A stretch of 64,000 nucleotides of DNA from Novosphingobium sp. Rr 2-17 (GCF_000272475.1 NZ_AKFJ01000011.1:112615-176614); one strand, 5' to 3'; counted from the first letter of the stretch, positions 8,559 through 18,666 are shown. Numbers and translations are program-made. The notes: a model not told the origin generated them from the sequence alone.

Positions 8559-9860
8559 ATGGACACCTCCGAAGTATTCACCAAGCTCCCCGTCACCCTC
8601 ACACCCGATTCCTCGCGCACGGTCATCCGGCCCTTCTCGTTCACCTGGCCCGAGCGCTTCGCCCACAATCCGCCCCGCCCGCCAGCTCTGGTCCGCCGGC
8701 TGAAAGCGCTGGACGAGGACGTGCGCGAGCGGATGCAGGCGTACATAGCAGGCCCGATGCGCCAGCGGCACCGCAATGCCGATGCGATCTTCCGGCGCCG
8801 GGTCGAGGAGATGCGCGACGAACTGGGCGATTTGTCCGGTCTGTCAGAGCGAGACCTGCTGCTGGTGGGCGCGTATTTCAGTCAGGAATACGCTTTCGAA
8901 TCTGCGGCCTTATTCAACCCCAGCCTTGTTCTGATCCCTGGTGAGGACGGATTGGCCAAGGACGGCCAGTTGCGTTTCCTGCTTTCGCTGCGGGGTATCG
9001 GCGAAGGTCATGTCTCGTCCGTTACGTTCCGCACCGGCACCTGGGACGGCGGGACCGGATTGACCATCGACCCGGCCAGCCCCCACGGTATCCCACCCCG
9101 CATCGAAAGCCATGACGGTGAATGGGTGCGCCTGATCTGCGATGATGCGCAGGACGTCTCTGAAACGGTGATCTTTCCGGTCCTGCCCCAGCAACGCCAG
9201 GGGGTTGAGGACTTGCGCCTCGTCACCTTCACCGAGGACGACGGCAGCCAACAAGTCATCGGCACCTACACTGCCTTCGATGGCAGCCACGTCCGCCAGG
9301 AAATCCTGCGCGGAGTGGACTTGCGCACGTTCGAGATGCAGCCGCTATCCGGCGCGATGACGGGCTACAAGGGCATGGCCTTGTTCCCGCGCCGGATCGA
9401 TGGTCGCTATGTGATGCTGGGCCGGCAGGACAGCGAGAACATCTGGCTGCTCCGCTCGGACGACCTGGATGTCTGGGAGGAAGGAGAGCCGATCGTGCGC
9501 CCCTGCTATCCGTGGGAATTCGTGCAGATCGGCAACTGCGGCTCTCCGATCGAGATCGACGAAGGCTGGCTGGTGTTCACCCACGGCGTCGGCCTGGTGC
9601 GCGGCTATGCCATCGGCGCCTGCCTGCTCGACAAGGCCGACCCGTCCCGCCTCCTCGCCCGTACCCACGCACCCCTCATCTTCCCCAGCGCCGAACAGCG
9701 CGGCGGCTACGTGCCGAACGTGACGTATAGCTGCGGCGCGCTGGTTCATGCCGTGGGCGACCGACGCCGGGTGCTGCTGCCCTACGGCATCGGCGACGCC
9801 TTCACGGCATTCGCGGTGGCGGACCTGGACGATCTGCTGGGAGTGATGGTGGCAGTGTAA
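8559..9860 (+). CDS. Glycoside hydrolase family 130 (mannoside phosphorylase-like) protein
   Basis: The 433-residue protein matches the GH130 family (five-bladed beta-propeller), which phosphorolyses or hydrolyses beta-mannosides. About 110 N-terminal residues are helical and charged; the propeller starts near FNPSLVLIPG (119-128). GEGHVSSVTFRTG, YKGMALFPRRIDG, RQDSENIW and GNCGSPIEI are typical blade motifs. No signal peptide is seen, so it acts in the cytoplasm. It stands 50 bases after truA. The exact substrate cannot be told; no glycan transporter or other glycosidase is next to it. Confidence 0.75.
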   Translation: MDTSEVFTKLPVTLTPDSSRTVIRPFSFTWPERFAHNPPRPPALVRRLKALDEDVRERMQAYIAGPMRQRHRNADAIFRRRVEEMRDELGDLSGLSERDLLLVGAYFSQEYAFESAALFNPSLVLIPGEDGLAKDGQLRFLLSLRGIGEGHVSSVTFRTGTWDGGTGLTIDPASPHGIPPRIESHDGEWVRLICDDAQDVSETVIFPVLPQQRQGVEDLRLVTFTEDDGSQQVIGTYTAFDGSHVRQEILRGVDLRTFEMQPLSGAMTGYKGMALFPRRIDGRYVMLGRQDSENIWLLRSDDLDVWEEGEPIVRPCYPWEFVQIGNCGSPIEIDEGWLVFTHGVGLVRGYAIGACLLDKADPSRLLARTHAPLIFPSAEQRGGYVPNVTYSCGALVHAVGDRRRVLLPYGIGDAFTAFAVADLDDLLGVMVAV

Positions 9861-9982
9861 TCTGTAGGGCTCCTGGTTTCGGCTATCCGAAGGGCATCGT
9901 TCGCGCCGAGCCTTGCCGATATACGAATTGTAACCTGGGCGAGGACGTTCCTCACTTCACACTGACCTCGTTTGGAGCGAGG

Positions 9983-11749
9983 ATGAACCCGGTCCTCCTT
10001 TTGCGAGTCCGGTGCTTTATGCGGATGGTTCGTTCGACCACCTCGGCCCTTTGCCTAATGCTTTGCGCGTTCGCACCTCAAGGTGCTTGGGCCGCCAAGC
10101 CGGGCAATCGGGAAATTCTGGTCACCGGGTCGGCCGACACCAAGGTCGATCCTCCCAGCGCCTGGCGCCGCGCTGAAACCAGACACCTTGTGGTTTATGC
10201 CGATACCGGCGACGACGACGTGCGCCGCGTAGCCCGAAATCTGGAGCGGCTGCACCAGCTTCTTGCCCGCATTTACAACCAGGGGCAGACCACCGGCGAT
10301 ACGGCCAAGATCCAGATCGTGCTGTTCGATTCCGGCGCGAAACTCAAGGAATTGGGCCTTCGCAATCTACGCTCGGAGGAAGGGCCTTATACGAAAGCCT
10401 TCGCCGATCAGCGTTACTACGATCCACGCGAACAAGGCGAAGTCCTCGCCATCGCCCGGTTGGACCAAGCGGTAGATCTTAACACCCCCAAGGCCCGCGA
10501 CGCAGATTGCGAGGCTGCCTATGCGAATGGGGGGGATTGTATGGACAAGCGGCGACCATACCATTTGCCCGTCAAGCGATCGTGGGAAGCCGTCCTCTAT
10601 TCTGCCTTCGCACAGCACTATGTGCTGACTTACGCCCCGGCGGCCTATCCGCGCTGGTATCTGGATGGCGTCGGCGCGTTGTTCTCAACGATCGAGGTGC
10701 GCAAGGACGGTGGTTTGGATTACGCGCTGCCACCGCCGGATTATAAGCTGGTGTTCCGCTCGTATGGCCTGGTCAAAGCGGCAGATGTGGTGACGGGCAA
10801 ATACCTTGCCGATCGCTCGTTGCGAATGGATTGGACCCCGTACCATGCCTGGGCGATGGCGCACTACTTCCTCTACTCCAATCTCAAGCCGGATCGCCAA
10901 GCGCAGTTCGCTCGATACATGGCTGCGGTTCGTGAGGGCAAATCGCTGGCCGAAGCCGCCACCGCTTTCCCCGATCTCGGCCAGCTTCAGCGCGAAGTCG
11001 TCAGTCACGCCAACCGGGACATCACCTACGCCCATGGCGCAAAGCCGACGGTGGTGGAGGAAGAACCGGCGATCGATACCTTGACGCAAAGCGACGCCGC
11101 CGGCTTGGAAGCCCGGTTGAGGCTGGGAACGATCACAGCTCCGCCGCTTGCGGCAGGCAGTATTGTGACCGATGCGACCGTCGGTGCGCCATGGATCGCT
11201 CCGCTGCGTCAGCGCCTGGCTACCGCGCCCTTGAATGCGGAAGCATCCCTGGCCCTGGCCGAGGCGGAATGTCGCAGTGGTCAGTCGGAGGATTGCCTGG
11301 CCGATGCAGATGCGGTGCTGGCGAAATCACCAGACAACGTTCACGCGCTCGGTTGGAAAGGGGTGGCACAGACGGACCTTGCGCTGGCCGCGCCGGCAGC
11401 AGAACGTGCGCAACGCCTGGTCGAAGCCCGCAAGACCATCGCACGCGCTATCGAAATCGATGCCGACGAACCGCTGCCGCTGATCGCTTACTTTCAAAGC
11501 TTCACCAAGGCCGGTGAGGCCGTGCCGGCAGGCGCGATCTTAGGCATGGCCAGCGTAACGCAATACGTTCCTGCCGCGCCTTCGCCCCGGCTGGAACTGG
11601 GCGCCGAGCTGGTCAAACAGGGTAAGCCCGATCTGGCGCACAAGGTCCTCGATCCGGTGCTTTACGGCGCTTACGATTCGCCCGAGAAGACGATGGCCGG
11701 CAAACTCTTCGCCTCCGCTGCCACGCAGAGCGCGACGGCAACGCCGTGA
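9983..11749 (+). CDS. Exported TPR-containing protein of unknown function
   Basis: I do not recognise a named family. The 588-residue product has an N-terminal signal peptide (cleavage likely after PQGAWA, near residue 37) and a good GGAG site ahead of the ATG at 9983; ATGs at 10019 and 10025 would give a shorter signal. The central region (about 60-330) resembles DUF1570-like, peptidase-fold proteins (YLDGVGALFS and a late HAWAMAHYFLY), but no HExxH zinc site is present. Residues about 410-490 look like TPR helices (ASLALAEAECRSGQ, VHALGWKGVAQTDLA). It is probably periplasmic. The GH130 gene lies 122 bases upstream. Confidence 0.6.
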   Translation: MNPVLLLRVRCFMRMVRSTTSALCLMLCAFAPQGAWAAKPGNREILVTGSADTKVDPPSAWRRAETRHLVVYADTGDDDVRRVARNLERLHQLLARIYNQGQTTGDTAKIQIVLFDSGAKLKELGLRNLRSEEGPYTKAFADQRYYDPREQGEVLAIARLDQAVDLNTPKARDADCEAAYANGGDCMDKRRPYHLPVKRSWEAVLYSAFAQHYVLTYAPAAYPRWYLDGVGALFSTIEVRKDGGLDYALPPPDYKLVFRSYGLVKAADVVTGKYLADRSLRMDWTPYHAWAMAHYFLYSNLKPDRQAQFARYMAAVREGKSLAEAATAFPDLGQLQREVVSHANRDITYAHGAKPTVVEEEPAIDTLTQSDAAGLEARLRLGTITAPPLAAGSIVTDATVGAPWIAPLRQRLATAPLNAEASLALAEAECRSGQSEDCLADADAVLAKSPDNVHALGWKGVAQTDLALAAPAAERAQRLVEARKTIARAIEIDADEPLPLIAYFQSFTKAGEAVPAGAILGMASVTQYVPAAPSPRLELGAELVKQGKPDLAHKVLDPVLYGAYDSPEKTMAGKLFASAATQSATATP

Positions 11750-11750
11750 C

Positions 11751-11773
11751 CGGGTGAGTACGTGCTCAACCCG
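11751..11773. terminator. Small hairpin between convergent genes
   Basis: CGGGT-GAG pairs with CTC-A-ACCCG around a TACGTG loop, lying between the converging TPR gene and cobS. There is no U-run; it is a possible bidirectional stop only. Confidence 0.25.
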
Positions 11774-11829
11774 TATTGCTTGCGCGTCTCAATCCCACGA
11801 AAGCGGGAAAATTCCCCGGTCGATAGCCC

Positions 11830-12831
11830 TCAAGCCTTGCCGACGATGCTTTCCGGCAAGTCCTGCCCGAACACCCGCTGGTAGTATTCGGCTACCAGCA
11901 TCCGCTCCGTCTCATCGCACTTGTTCAGGAATGACAGGCGAAAGGCGAAGCCGACGTCGTTCTTGAAGATCGCGGCGTTCTGGGCCCAGGTGATGACCGT
12001 GCGCGGGCTCATCACGGTCGAGATGTCGCCGTTCATGAAGCCCAGGCGGGTGAAATCGGCCACTTTGACCATCTGCGCGATGACGCTGGGCGCGATCTGC
12101 GGCACTTTGGCCACGACGATGCCGGTTTCCACCTCTGCCGAGAGGTAGTTCAGCGCCACCACCAGGTTCCAGCGGTCCATCTGGCCCTGGTTGATCTGCT
12201 GGGTGCCGTGATAGAGGCCGGACGTGTCACCCAGGCCGACCGTGTTGGCCGTCGCGAACAAGCGGAAGTGCGGATCGGGGCGGATCACGCGGTTCTGGTC
12301 GAGCAAGGTCAGCTTGCCCTCCGTCTCCAGGATGCGCTGGATCACGAACATCACGTCCGGGCGGCCCGCGTCATATTCGTCGAACACCAGCGCGACCGGG
12401 TGCTGCAGCGCCCAGGGGAGCAGACCCTCGCGGAATTCGGTCACCTGCATGCCGTTGCGCAGCACGATCGCATCGCGCCCGATCAAGTCGATACGGCTGA
12501 TGTGCGCGTCCAGGTTGATGCGGATGCACGGCCATTTCAGGCGCGCGGCGACTTGTTCGATATGGGTCGATTTACCCGTGCCGTGATAGCCCTGCACCAT
12601 CACCCGGCGGTTGTAGGCAAAGCCGGCCAGGATCGCGAGCGTGGTGTCCGGATCGAAGACGTAGGTTTCGTCGAGATCGGGCACGCGCTCGTCGGCAATG
12701 GAGAAGGCAGGCACCTTCATGTCGACGTCGATACCGAAGGTCTCGCGCACGTCGAGCTCGATGTCGGGCGCGGCAAGGACGGTGGCGTCGCGATTCTCGG
12801 CGCGCGAGGCGGTGGTGTTGGAGTCAGTCAT
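11830..12831 (-). CDS. cobS: Cobaltochelatase subunit CobS (AAA+ ATPase)
   Basis: CobS is the AAA+ motor of the aerobic cobalt chelatase CobNST, which inserts cobalt into hydrogenobyrinate diamide. The start MTDSNTT (12831) gives 333 residues. Walker A GYHGTGKS is at 81-88, and Walker [15 protein letters not shown] follows. The usual downstream partner CobT is not adjacent; the next gene converges from the other strand. The usual upstream neighbours (a DnaJ-domain gene and bolA) are present but separated by two plus-strand genes. CobS-like ATPases also exist outside B12 synthesis, so pathway membership is an inference. Confidence 0.85.
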   Translation of the reverse strand: MTDSNTTASRAENRDATVLAAPDIELDVRETFGIDVDMKVPAFSIADERVPDLDETYVFDPDTTLAILAGFAYNRRVMVQGYHGTGKSTHIEQVAARLKWPCIRINLDAHISRIDLIGRDAIVLRNGMQVTEFREGLLPWALQHPVALVFDEYDAGRPDVMFVIQRILETEGKLTLLDQNRVIRPDPHFRLFATANTVGLGDTSGLYHGTQQINQGQMDRWNLVVALNYLSAEVETGIVVAKVPQIAPSVIAQMVKVADFTRLGFMNGDISTVMSPRTVITWAQNAAIFKNDVGFAFRLSFLNKCDETERMLVAEYYQRVFGQDLPESIVGKA

Positions 12832-12966
12832 CGCCTTATCGCCTAACGAACCCGGCGCTGCGCCGCAACAAGGTTTGCGCCTCGCACCGCAAGCAGGTGC
12901 CATTGACGCCGTGCCATTGTTCCACCAATGTTCCAACATTGGAAGCCGCTGGGAGAGGACCCGCCG

Positions 12967-13599
12967 ATGGCCGACTATACGTTTTTCACCAATCCGATGT
13001 CGCGCGGACAGATCGCGCGATGGGCTTTGCATGAAGTTGGCGCGGACTACGAACAGCGGCTGGTCGATTGGCGTGACAAGCCCGCCGCGCTGCTCGAAGC
13101 GAACCCGATGGGCAAGCTGCCCACCCTGATACACCACGCGGACGACGGCGATCGGATCGTGACCGAGGCAGCGGCGATCTGCCTCTACCTGGCGGAAATG
13201 CACCCAGAGGCGGGCCTACTTCCCAACGATGCGGAAACCGCCAACTACTATCGCTGGACGCTGTTCGCCGCCGGTCCGATCGATCAGGTGATCGCTGCCC
13301 GCGCCCTCAAGTTCGAACCCTCACCCGAGCAACAGGCGATGGTTGGTTTCGGAAGCATTGAGCGCGTGATCCACACCCTCGACGCCTTTCTCGATGGCCG
13401 CACCTGGGTCTGCGGCGATCGGTTCACGATGGCCGACGTCTATTTTGGCAGCTCGCTTGACTGGGGTCTCACCTTCGGGGTGCTACCGCCGGACGAGCCA
13501 TTGGTGGCCTATGCCGAGCGTTGCCAGGCGCGGCCCGCTTACAGGGCTGCCAAGGCGATCGACGGCAAGCTGATCGAGGACATGAAAAAGCCATCGTAA
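12967..13599 (+). CDS. Glutathione S-transferase family protein
   Basis: A 210-residue GST with an N-terminal thioredoxin-like domain (residues 1-80; [11 protein letters not shown] holds the likely catalytic Ser, and NPMGKLPTL plus [12 protein letters not shown] form the glutathione site) and an all-helical C-terminal domain ([12 protein letters not shown] is the N-capping box). The start at ATG 12967 matches the family N-terminus; the frame is open to 12928. It lies in opposite orientation inside the dnaJ-cobS interval. Substrate unknown. Confidence 0.88.
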   Translation: MADYTFFTNPMSRGQIARWALHEVGADYEQRLVDWRDKPAALLEANPMGKLPTLIHHADDGDRIVTEAAAICLYLAEMHPEAGLLPNDAETANYYRWTLFAAGPIDQVIAARALKFEPSPEQQAMVGFGSIERVIHTLDAFLDGRTWVCGDRFTMADVYFGSSLDWGLTFGVLPPDEPLVAYAERCQARPAYRAAKAIDGKLIEDMKKPS

Positions 13600-13676
13600 G
13601 GCCCAACAATTCCCATCACCACGACAGCGCGATTCGAGGAGCGCGCCGACTGAGAATGACGACGAGGAGAGAACCG

Positions 13677-14132
13677 ATGCCCGAAAATCATGAACTCTCG
13701 GTCACCCGCTTTATCGCCGCTCCGCCTGCAGTGGTGTGGGATGTCATGGCCAATCGCCCACACGAGTGGTGGTGCCCTGCCCCCTGGCGGGTGGAGATCG
13801 ATCACCAGGACCGACGCCCGGGTGGTATAGCCAAGATGACGATCTACGGCCCAAACGGCGAAATCGCACCTCAAAGCGGCATTTACCTTGCCTATGATGA
13901 GGGACCGCGGATCGTCACGACAGATGCTGTAGTCGACGATTTCCAGCCCAACGGCCCGTTCATGATCGGGATCTGGGAAATTGAGCCCGAAGGCGATGGC
14001 ACTCGCTATACTGCCAAGGCACGCCATTGGACGGCGGATGCAGCCAAGCAGCACGCCGACATGGGTTTCGAACAAGGCTGGGGCGCCTGCGCCGCGCAAT
14101 TGGCCGAAATCTGCGAACGCGAAGCGAGGTAA
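13677..14132 (+). CDS. SRPBCC (START-like) domain protein
   Basis: A 151-residue single-domain protein of the SRPBCC/polyketide cyclase-AHSA1 type: beta-strand SVTRFIAAPPAVVWDVM, a central sheet (GGIAKMTIYGPNGE) and a C-terminal helix (DMGFEQGWGACAAQLAEI). Such domains bind hydrophobic ligands in a deep cavity. The start at 13677 has a strong AGGAG site; an upstream ATG at 13656 is possible. It follows the GST gene by 77 bases. The pair may form a small detoxification unit, but that is inference. Confidence 0.8.
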   Translation: MPENHELSVTRFIAAPPAVVWDVMANRPHEWWCPAPWRVEIDHQDRRPGGIAKMTIYGPNGEIAPQSGIYLAYDEGPRIVTTDAVVDDFQPNGPFMIGIWEIEPEGDGTRYTAKARHWTADAAKQHADMGFEQGWGACAAQLAEICEREAR

Positions 14133-14153
14133 CCAATCTCGCGTTCGGGCAAC

Positions 14154-14744
14154 TCAAGCCAGCGCGCGGGCTTTGCGCAGAAGTTGGTAGGCCTCCACCA
14201 CGGCTTGCAGCCGATCGGCAAAACCGTGATCGCCACCGTTATGGTCAGGATGGTATTGCCGCAAAAGCCTGGTGTAGCGCAGCCGCAGCGTCTTGCGATC
14301 GATGTCGCCGTCCAGGCCCAAGACGCCCAGGGCACGGCGTTCATCCGGCGCGAAACGGGTGTTTTCCGGGCGCATCGCCTCGCGCCGCTGGCGCACGTGC
14401 GCCCTGGCCCGGGCGCTGATTGCCTCCAACGGATCGGCGAACTGGCCCCAGTGCGGTGCTTCGTCGATGCCGGCGTCGGGCCGAAAGGCGCGGGTCTGGC
14501 GCTCCCAGCCATGCAGCGGCGATTGCGCGCGCAGGATTTCCTCGGCTTCCATGCCGTCGAAATAGTCGTAGCCGGCGTTGAACTGGCGGACATGCTCCAG
14601 GCAGAACCAGCGATAATCGCCGGGCCCGTCGAAGCCGGGCGGCCGAACGCCGGGCGCGCGAAACTCTCCCGCTTCGTCGCATCCCGGCCAGTTGCATGCA
14701 CGCCCGCCGGAATCGATCCGGCCATGAAATCGCTGGTGTCTCAC
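14154..14744 (-). CDS. DnaJ-domain protein
   Basis: A 196-residue protein with a C-terminal J domain (about 130-196): ALGVLGLDG, then the HPD motif in YHPDHNGGD and AVVEAYQLLR. The J domain's HPD loop stimulates DnaK ATPase. The N-terminal part carries a CNWPGC pair, a Cys/His-containing segment (FCLEHVRQFN) and an aromatic region FDGMEAEEILR. This architecture is typical of alphaproteobacterial J proteins encoded beside bolA and cobS. It is divergent from bolA, with 39 bases between the starts. Confidence 0.85.
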   Translation of the reverse strand: MRHQRFHGRIDSGGRACNWPGCDEAGEFRAPGVRPPGFDGPGDYRWFCLEHVRQFNAGYDYFDGMEAEEILRAQSPLHGWERQTRAFRPDAGIDEAPHWGQFADPLEAISARARAHVRQRREAMRPENTRFAPDERRALGVLGLDGDIDRKTLRLRYTRLLRQYHPDHNGGDHGFADRLQAVVEAYQLLRKARALA

Positions 14745-14783
14745 CGGCTTCCAGATGGGGGATCAAGCGCGTAAAGGAAAGAC

Positions 14784-15056
14784 ATGACCGGACCACTCGC
14801 ACTCGAAATGCGGCAATTACTTGCCGCCGCCTTCTCGCCCAGCCAGCTCGAAGTCATCAACGATTCCGCCAGCCACAGTGGCCACACCGGCGATGATGGC
14901 AGCGGCGAATCGCATTTCACGATTCGGATCGAGAGCGATCAATTCGCCGGCGTCTCACGCCTCCGGCGCCAGCGGCTGGTCAACGCCGCGCTGGGTGACA
15001 TTCCCGGCAACCGCGTCCACGCCGTTGCGATCAAGGCCAGCGCGCCGGGCGAATAG
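14784..15056 (+). CDS. bolA: BolA family protein
   Basis: A 90-residue BolA-fold protein. The helix-turn region SFSPSQLEVINDSASHSGH contains the conserved His ligands used with monothiol glutaredoxins, and FAGVSRLRRQRLVNAAL is the signature second half. BolA proteins act in iron-sulfur cluster delivery and sometimes in gene regulation. It is divergent from the DnaJ-domain gene, as in other alphaproteobacteria, and convergent with the DUF2332 gene. Confidence 0.92.
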   Translation: MTGPLALEMRQLLAAAFSPSQLEVINDSASHSGHTGDDGSGESHFTIRIESDQFAGVSRLRRQRLVNAALGDIPGNRVHAVAIKASAPGE

Positions 15057-15073
15057 ATGGCGCGCGGCTTGGG

Positions 15074-16120
15074 CTAAACCCCGAACCACTCCAACCACGC
15101 GCCATGAGCGTGGACGGTGCCCAGCACATGCTCCTCTGCTCCACCCGGCCAGTACCGCACGCGAATCTCGTGGCGGAAGGTCTGGCGGTTCGTCTCGATC
15201 TTGATCCAAGCGAGCGGGCTGTCCGCAGTGGCGCGGGCGCCGGCGGCTTCCATCGCAGCGGTGATCGCAGCCCGTGTTTCCGCCGGCAGATATTGCCACA
15301 CGATCGTGTGGAACAGGACCCGCGCGACACCGTAGGGCGGCTCCTCGCTCAGAACGCTGGCAACGAACTCGCCGGCGTCACGGCGCACCACATCGGGCCG
15401 CCGTTGGGACGCAAGCGCCACCGCTGCATCGATCCGGGCAAGGCGCTCGGTCACTTCGGCCCAGACGTAACTTTTCAACCGCAGGGCCTGCGCCGGGTCG
15501 AGCAAATCGATCGGCGCCACGTCGCATCCGCGCACTGAGACGATCTCGACTGGCGCAGCAGGCGGCGGCGGTCCTCGCCACTCGGGCGCAATCTTCATCG
15601 GCGAGTCCTCGACGCCAGCGCGCACTCCGCCCAGATCGAAATCGAAGCGGTCCAGCATGGTGTTGATCCCGGCGCTCGATCCCAGTTCGAACAGCGCGAA
15701 ACGCGGGCCGATCTGGCCGGACAGCCACAGCAGCGCCGCCATGACCCCCGCCGAGCGGCCTGCCTCATTGGTCTGCGGCGGGCCGTCGAACCAGGGGAGC
15801 AGCGCTGCGTCATGATCGGTCGCCACGGCCAGCACGATCGCGTCGACCGCGTCCTGGTCCGTCGCTTCGCCGCGATAGATCGGTCCTAAACGGTCGTCGC
15901 CGCCGGTCAGATGCAAGTTGTGAAAGCCGCCGGCGATCCGCAGCGGCATCGCGGCTTCCAGCGATAGGCCGGGCCAAGTCCGCATCTTCTCGCCCACCGC
16001 CAGGTCGGTTTCCAACAGCGGCACCAGCCCCAGAAGCAGCCGCCCGGTGGCAGGAGCGCCATTGCGGGTGGAATGCTCGGCCTGCCAGCGGATCGCTGCT
16101 TCTACGTTTACGATTTCCAT
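15074..16120 (-). CDS. DUF2332 family protein
   Basis: I recognise this as the DUF2332 family, whose biochemical role is unknown. The start at [13 protein letters not shown] (16120) gives 348 residues; ATG 16141 would add seven. A central glycine motif [17 protein letters not shown] resembles a methyltransferase SAM loop, followed by [12 protein letters not shown] and a C-terminal beta-rich part. A SAM-dependent activity is therefore possible but unproven. It is divergent from hisG, with 75 bases between the starts. Confidence 0.7.
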   Translation of the reverse strand: MEIVNVEAAIRWQAEHSTRNGAPATGRLLLGLVPLLETDLAVGEKMRTWPGLSLEAAMPLRIAGGFHNLHLTGGDDRLGPIYRGEATDQDAVDAIVLAVATDHDAALLPWFDGPPQTNEAGRSAGVMAALLWLSGQIGPRFALFELGSSAGINTMLDRFDFDLGGVRAGVEDSPMKIAPEWRGPPPPAAPVEIVSVRGCDVAPIDLLDPAQALRLKSYVWAEVTERLARIDAAVALASQRRPDVVRRDAGEFVASVLSEEPPYGVARVLFHTIVWQYLPAETRAAITAAMEAAGARATADSPLAWIKIETNRQTFRHEIRVRYWPGGAEEHVLGTVHAHGAWLEWFGV

Positions 16121-16195
16121 GATCGATTTTTCGGGCACCATTGGGCCTTTCTGGGCGGTTGTGCTTTGGGCCTTGTCGGCCTAAACGCGCGCACC

Positions 16196-16849
16196 ATGCC
16201 GACACCCCTGACTTTCGCCGTGCCCAAGGGCCGAATCCTCGACGAGGCGTTGCCGCTCATGGCGCGCGCCGGCGTGGTGCCCGAGGCAGAGTTCCATGAC
16301 AAGAAGTCACGCGCGCTTTCGTTCGCTTGTGAAAACAGCGACATGCGCCTGATCCGTGTGCGCGCCTTCGACGTAGCGACGTTCGTCGCACATGGCGCTG
16401 CCCAAGTCGGCATCGTCGGCTCGGACGTGGTGGAGGAATTTGCCTATCCCGATCTGTACGCGCCCGTCGATCTGGACATTGGCCACTGCCGCCTCTCGGT
16501 CGCCGAACCGGCGGGCCAGGCCAGCGGCGCGCTGCCTTCGCACCTTCGCATCGCCAGCAAGTACCCCAATCTTACCCGCCGCCACTTCGAGAAGCTGGGG
16601 GTGCAGGCCGAGGTCGTGAAGCTGAACGGGGCGATGGAACTGGCCCCGTCGCTCGGGTTGTCGAGCCGGATCGTCGATCTGGTTTCCAGCGGGCGCACGC
16701 TCCAAGAAAACGGATTGGTCGAGACGGCGCGTATCCTCGACATCTCTGCCCGCCTGATCGTCAACCGTGCCGCGCTCAAGACCGACGAGCGGGTGGCCGC
16801 GCTGGTCGAGGCGTTCCGGGCGCTGGTGGCCGAGAAGGTCGCCGCCTGA
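16196..16849 (+). CDS. hisG: ATP phosphoribosyltransferase, short form
   Basis: First enzyme of histidine synthesis, joining ATP and PRPP. The ATG at 16196 gives 217 residues, i.e. the short HisG form without the C-terminal ACT-like regulatory domain. Motifs: [40 protein letters not shown]. Short HisG enzymes normally need the HisS-like subunit HisZ, which is not in the window. The stop overlaps the hisD start by one base (TGATG). Confidence 0.93.
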   Translation: MPTPLTFAVPKGRILDEALPLMARAGVVPEAEFHDKKSRALSFACENSDMRLIRVRAFDVATFVAHGAAQVGIVGSDVVEEFAYPDLYAPVDLDIGHCRLSVAEPAGQASGALPSHLRIASKYPNLTRRHFEKLGVQAEVVKLNGAMELAPSLGLSSRIVDLVSSGRTLQENGLVETARILDISARLIVNRAALKTDERVAALVEAFRALVAEKVAA

Positions 16850-18138
16850 TGCTGCGGCTGTCCTCCAGCGATGCCGGTTTCGCCGAAGCCTTCGCCCGCG
16901 TCGTCGCCGACCGGCGTGAGAGCGCCATCGATGTCGCCGCCGACGTGGCCGCAATCCTGCAATCCGTGCGCGAGCGCGGCGATGCGGCCCTGGCGGAACT
17001 GACCGCCAAGTTCGACGGCCACGATCTCGACCGCACTGGCTGGCAAGTGGACCTGGCTGATTGCAAGGCCGCCTTCGAGGCGCTCGACCCCGCCTTGCGC
17101 GATGCCCTGGAACTGGCCGCAACCCGCATCCGCGCCTACCACGAAGCGCAATTGCCCGAAGATCGCGACTACACCGATGCCGCAGGGGTTCGCCTGGGCG
17201 CGGTTTGGAATGCGGTGGACGCGGCGGGCCTTTACGTTCCGGGTGGCCGCGCGGCTTATCCCTCCTCGCTGCTGATGAACGCGATCCCGGCCAAAGTGGC
17301 AGGCGTCGAGCGTCTCGTCGTCGTAACCCCGACGCCCAAGGGCGAGGTCAACGCGCTGGTGCTGGCGGCTGCGCACCTGGCCGGCGTGGACGAGATGTGG
17401 CGCGTAGGCGGCGCTCATGCGGTAGCGGCCCTTGCCTACGGCACGGATCGCATTGCGCCCGTCGATGTCGTGACCGGCCCAGGCAACACCTGGGTGGCAG
17501 AGGCCAAGCGCCAGCTTTACGGCGTCGTGGGGATCGACATGGTCGCCGGCCCCAGCGAAATCCTGGTCATTGCCGACGCGAAGAACCCGCCGCAGCGGAT
17601 CGCCGCCGACTTGCTCAGCCAGGCCGAGCATGATCCCACCTCGCAATCGATCCTCATCACCGACGATGCAACCTTCGCCGATGCCGTCGCTGCGGCGGTG
17701 GAGACCGAACTGACCGGACTCGCCACGCAGGCCACCGCCCGCACCAGTTGGGACGACAACGGCGTCATCGTCGTGGTCGGCAGCTTGGCAGAGGCCCCTG
17801 CCCTCGCCAACGCCCTGGCCGCCGAGCACGTCGAGATCGCCACCGACGATCCCGAAGTGCTGTTCAAGCAGATCCGCCACGCCGGATCGGTGTTCCTGGG
17901 CCGCATGACGCCCGAGGCGGTGGGCGATTACGTCGCCGGACCCAACCACGTCCTGCCCACCGGGCGGCGGGCGCGTTTCTCCTCCGGTCTTTCGGTGCTG
18001 GACTTCATGAAGCGGACCAGCTTCATCCAACTCGACGACGCGGCGCTTGCCGCTGTCGGCCCTGCCGCTGTCGCGCTTGCCGACGCCGAGGGGCTTCCCG
18101 CGCACGCGCGCTCCATTTCCGTAAGGCTTGGCCAATGA
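16849..18138 (+). CDS. hisD: Histidinol dehydrogenase
   Basis: Catalyses the last two steps of histidine synthesis (histidinol to histidine, two NAD+). The protein has 429 residues. Recognisable blocks are YVPGGRAAYPSSLLM, GTDRIAPVDVVTGPGN, the zinc-ligand segments AEHDPTSQS and the GPNHVLPTG loop. It is translationally coupled to hisG at its start and to nusB at its end (ATGA overlap at 18135). Confidence 0.96.
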   Translation: MLRLSSSDAGFAEAFARVVADRRESAIDVAADVAAILQSVRERGDAALAELTAKFDGHDLDRTGWQVDLADCKAAFEALDPALRDALELAATRIRAYHEAQLPEDRDYTDAAGVRLGAVWNAVDAAGLYVPGGRAAYPSSLLMNAIPAKVAGVERLVVVTPTPKGEVNALVLAAAHLAGVDEMWRVGGAHAVAALAYGTDRIAPVDVVTGPGNTWVAEAKRQLYGVVGIDMVAGPSEILVIADAKNPPQRIAADLLSQAEHDPTSQSILITDDATFADAVAAAVETELTGLATQATARTSWDDNGVIVVVGSLAEAPALANALAAEHVEIATDDPEVLFKQIRHAGSVFLGRMTPEAVGDYVAGPNHVLPTGRRARFSSGLSVLDFMKRTSFIQLDDAALAAVGPAAVALADAEGLPAHARSISVRLGQ

Positions 18139-18581
18139 CCACGAGTTCCAAACAAAAGCGCGCCGCCGCGCGCCTGCTTGCCGTCCAGGCGCTGTACCAG
18201 TTCGACATGGAAGGCACGAAGATGCCGACCTTGCTCGACGAATTCCACCGCCACCGCGCAGGGATGGAGATCGACGAGGCGCAATTCGCGCAAGCCGAGA
18301 TCACCTTCTTCGACGACATCGTCCAGGGCACCGTCGCGCGCCGCGATGAAATCGACGCGCTGATTTCCGCCCGGCTTACCGAAGGCTGGTCGATCACCCG
18401 CCTCGACAAGACCCAGCTCCAGATCCTGCGCGCGGGCGTCTACGAACTTCTCGCCCGCCGCGACGTGCCGATCGGCGCGGTTATCAGCGAATACCTGGAT
18501 GTCTCGCACGCCTTCTTCGATGCGCGCGAGACCAAGTTCGTCAACGGTGTGCTGGATGCCGTGGCTAAGGACGTGCGCTGA
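18135..18581 (+). CDS. nusB: Transcription antitermination factor NusB
   Basis: NusB with NusE binds boxA in rRNA leaders to allow antitermination. The 148-residue protein shows KRAAARLLAVQALYQFDM at the N-terminus and VPIGAVISEYLDVSHAFFD and KFVNGVLDAVAK toward the end. The start at 18135 overlaps the hisD stop (ATGA). A hisG-hisD-nusB string makes histidine synthesis and rRNA antitermination share a transcript. Confidence 0.93.
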   Translation: MTTSSKQKRAAARLLAVQALYQFDMEGTKMPTLLDEFHRHRAGMEIDEAQFAQAEITFFDDIVQGTVARRDEIDALISARLTEGWSITRLDKTQLQILRAGVYELLARRDVPIGAVISEYLDVSHAFFDARETKFVNGVLDAVAKDVR

Positions 18582-18666
18582 GCCAGCGGATCGCGACATC
18601 ACGGCTTAGCGCCGACATGTCGCACTGCGGCTCGACAGCGATCAAGCGCTGCCTCATGCCAAACCG

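Noticed and set aside
16444..18135. Minus-strand frame of 563 codons opposite hisG-hisD
   Set aside because: hisG and hisD are unmistakable; no ribosome-binding site or family match for the antisense frame.
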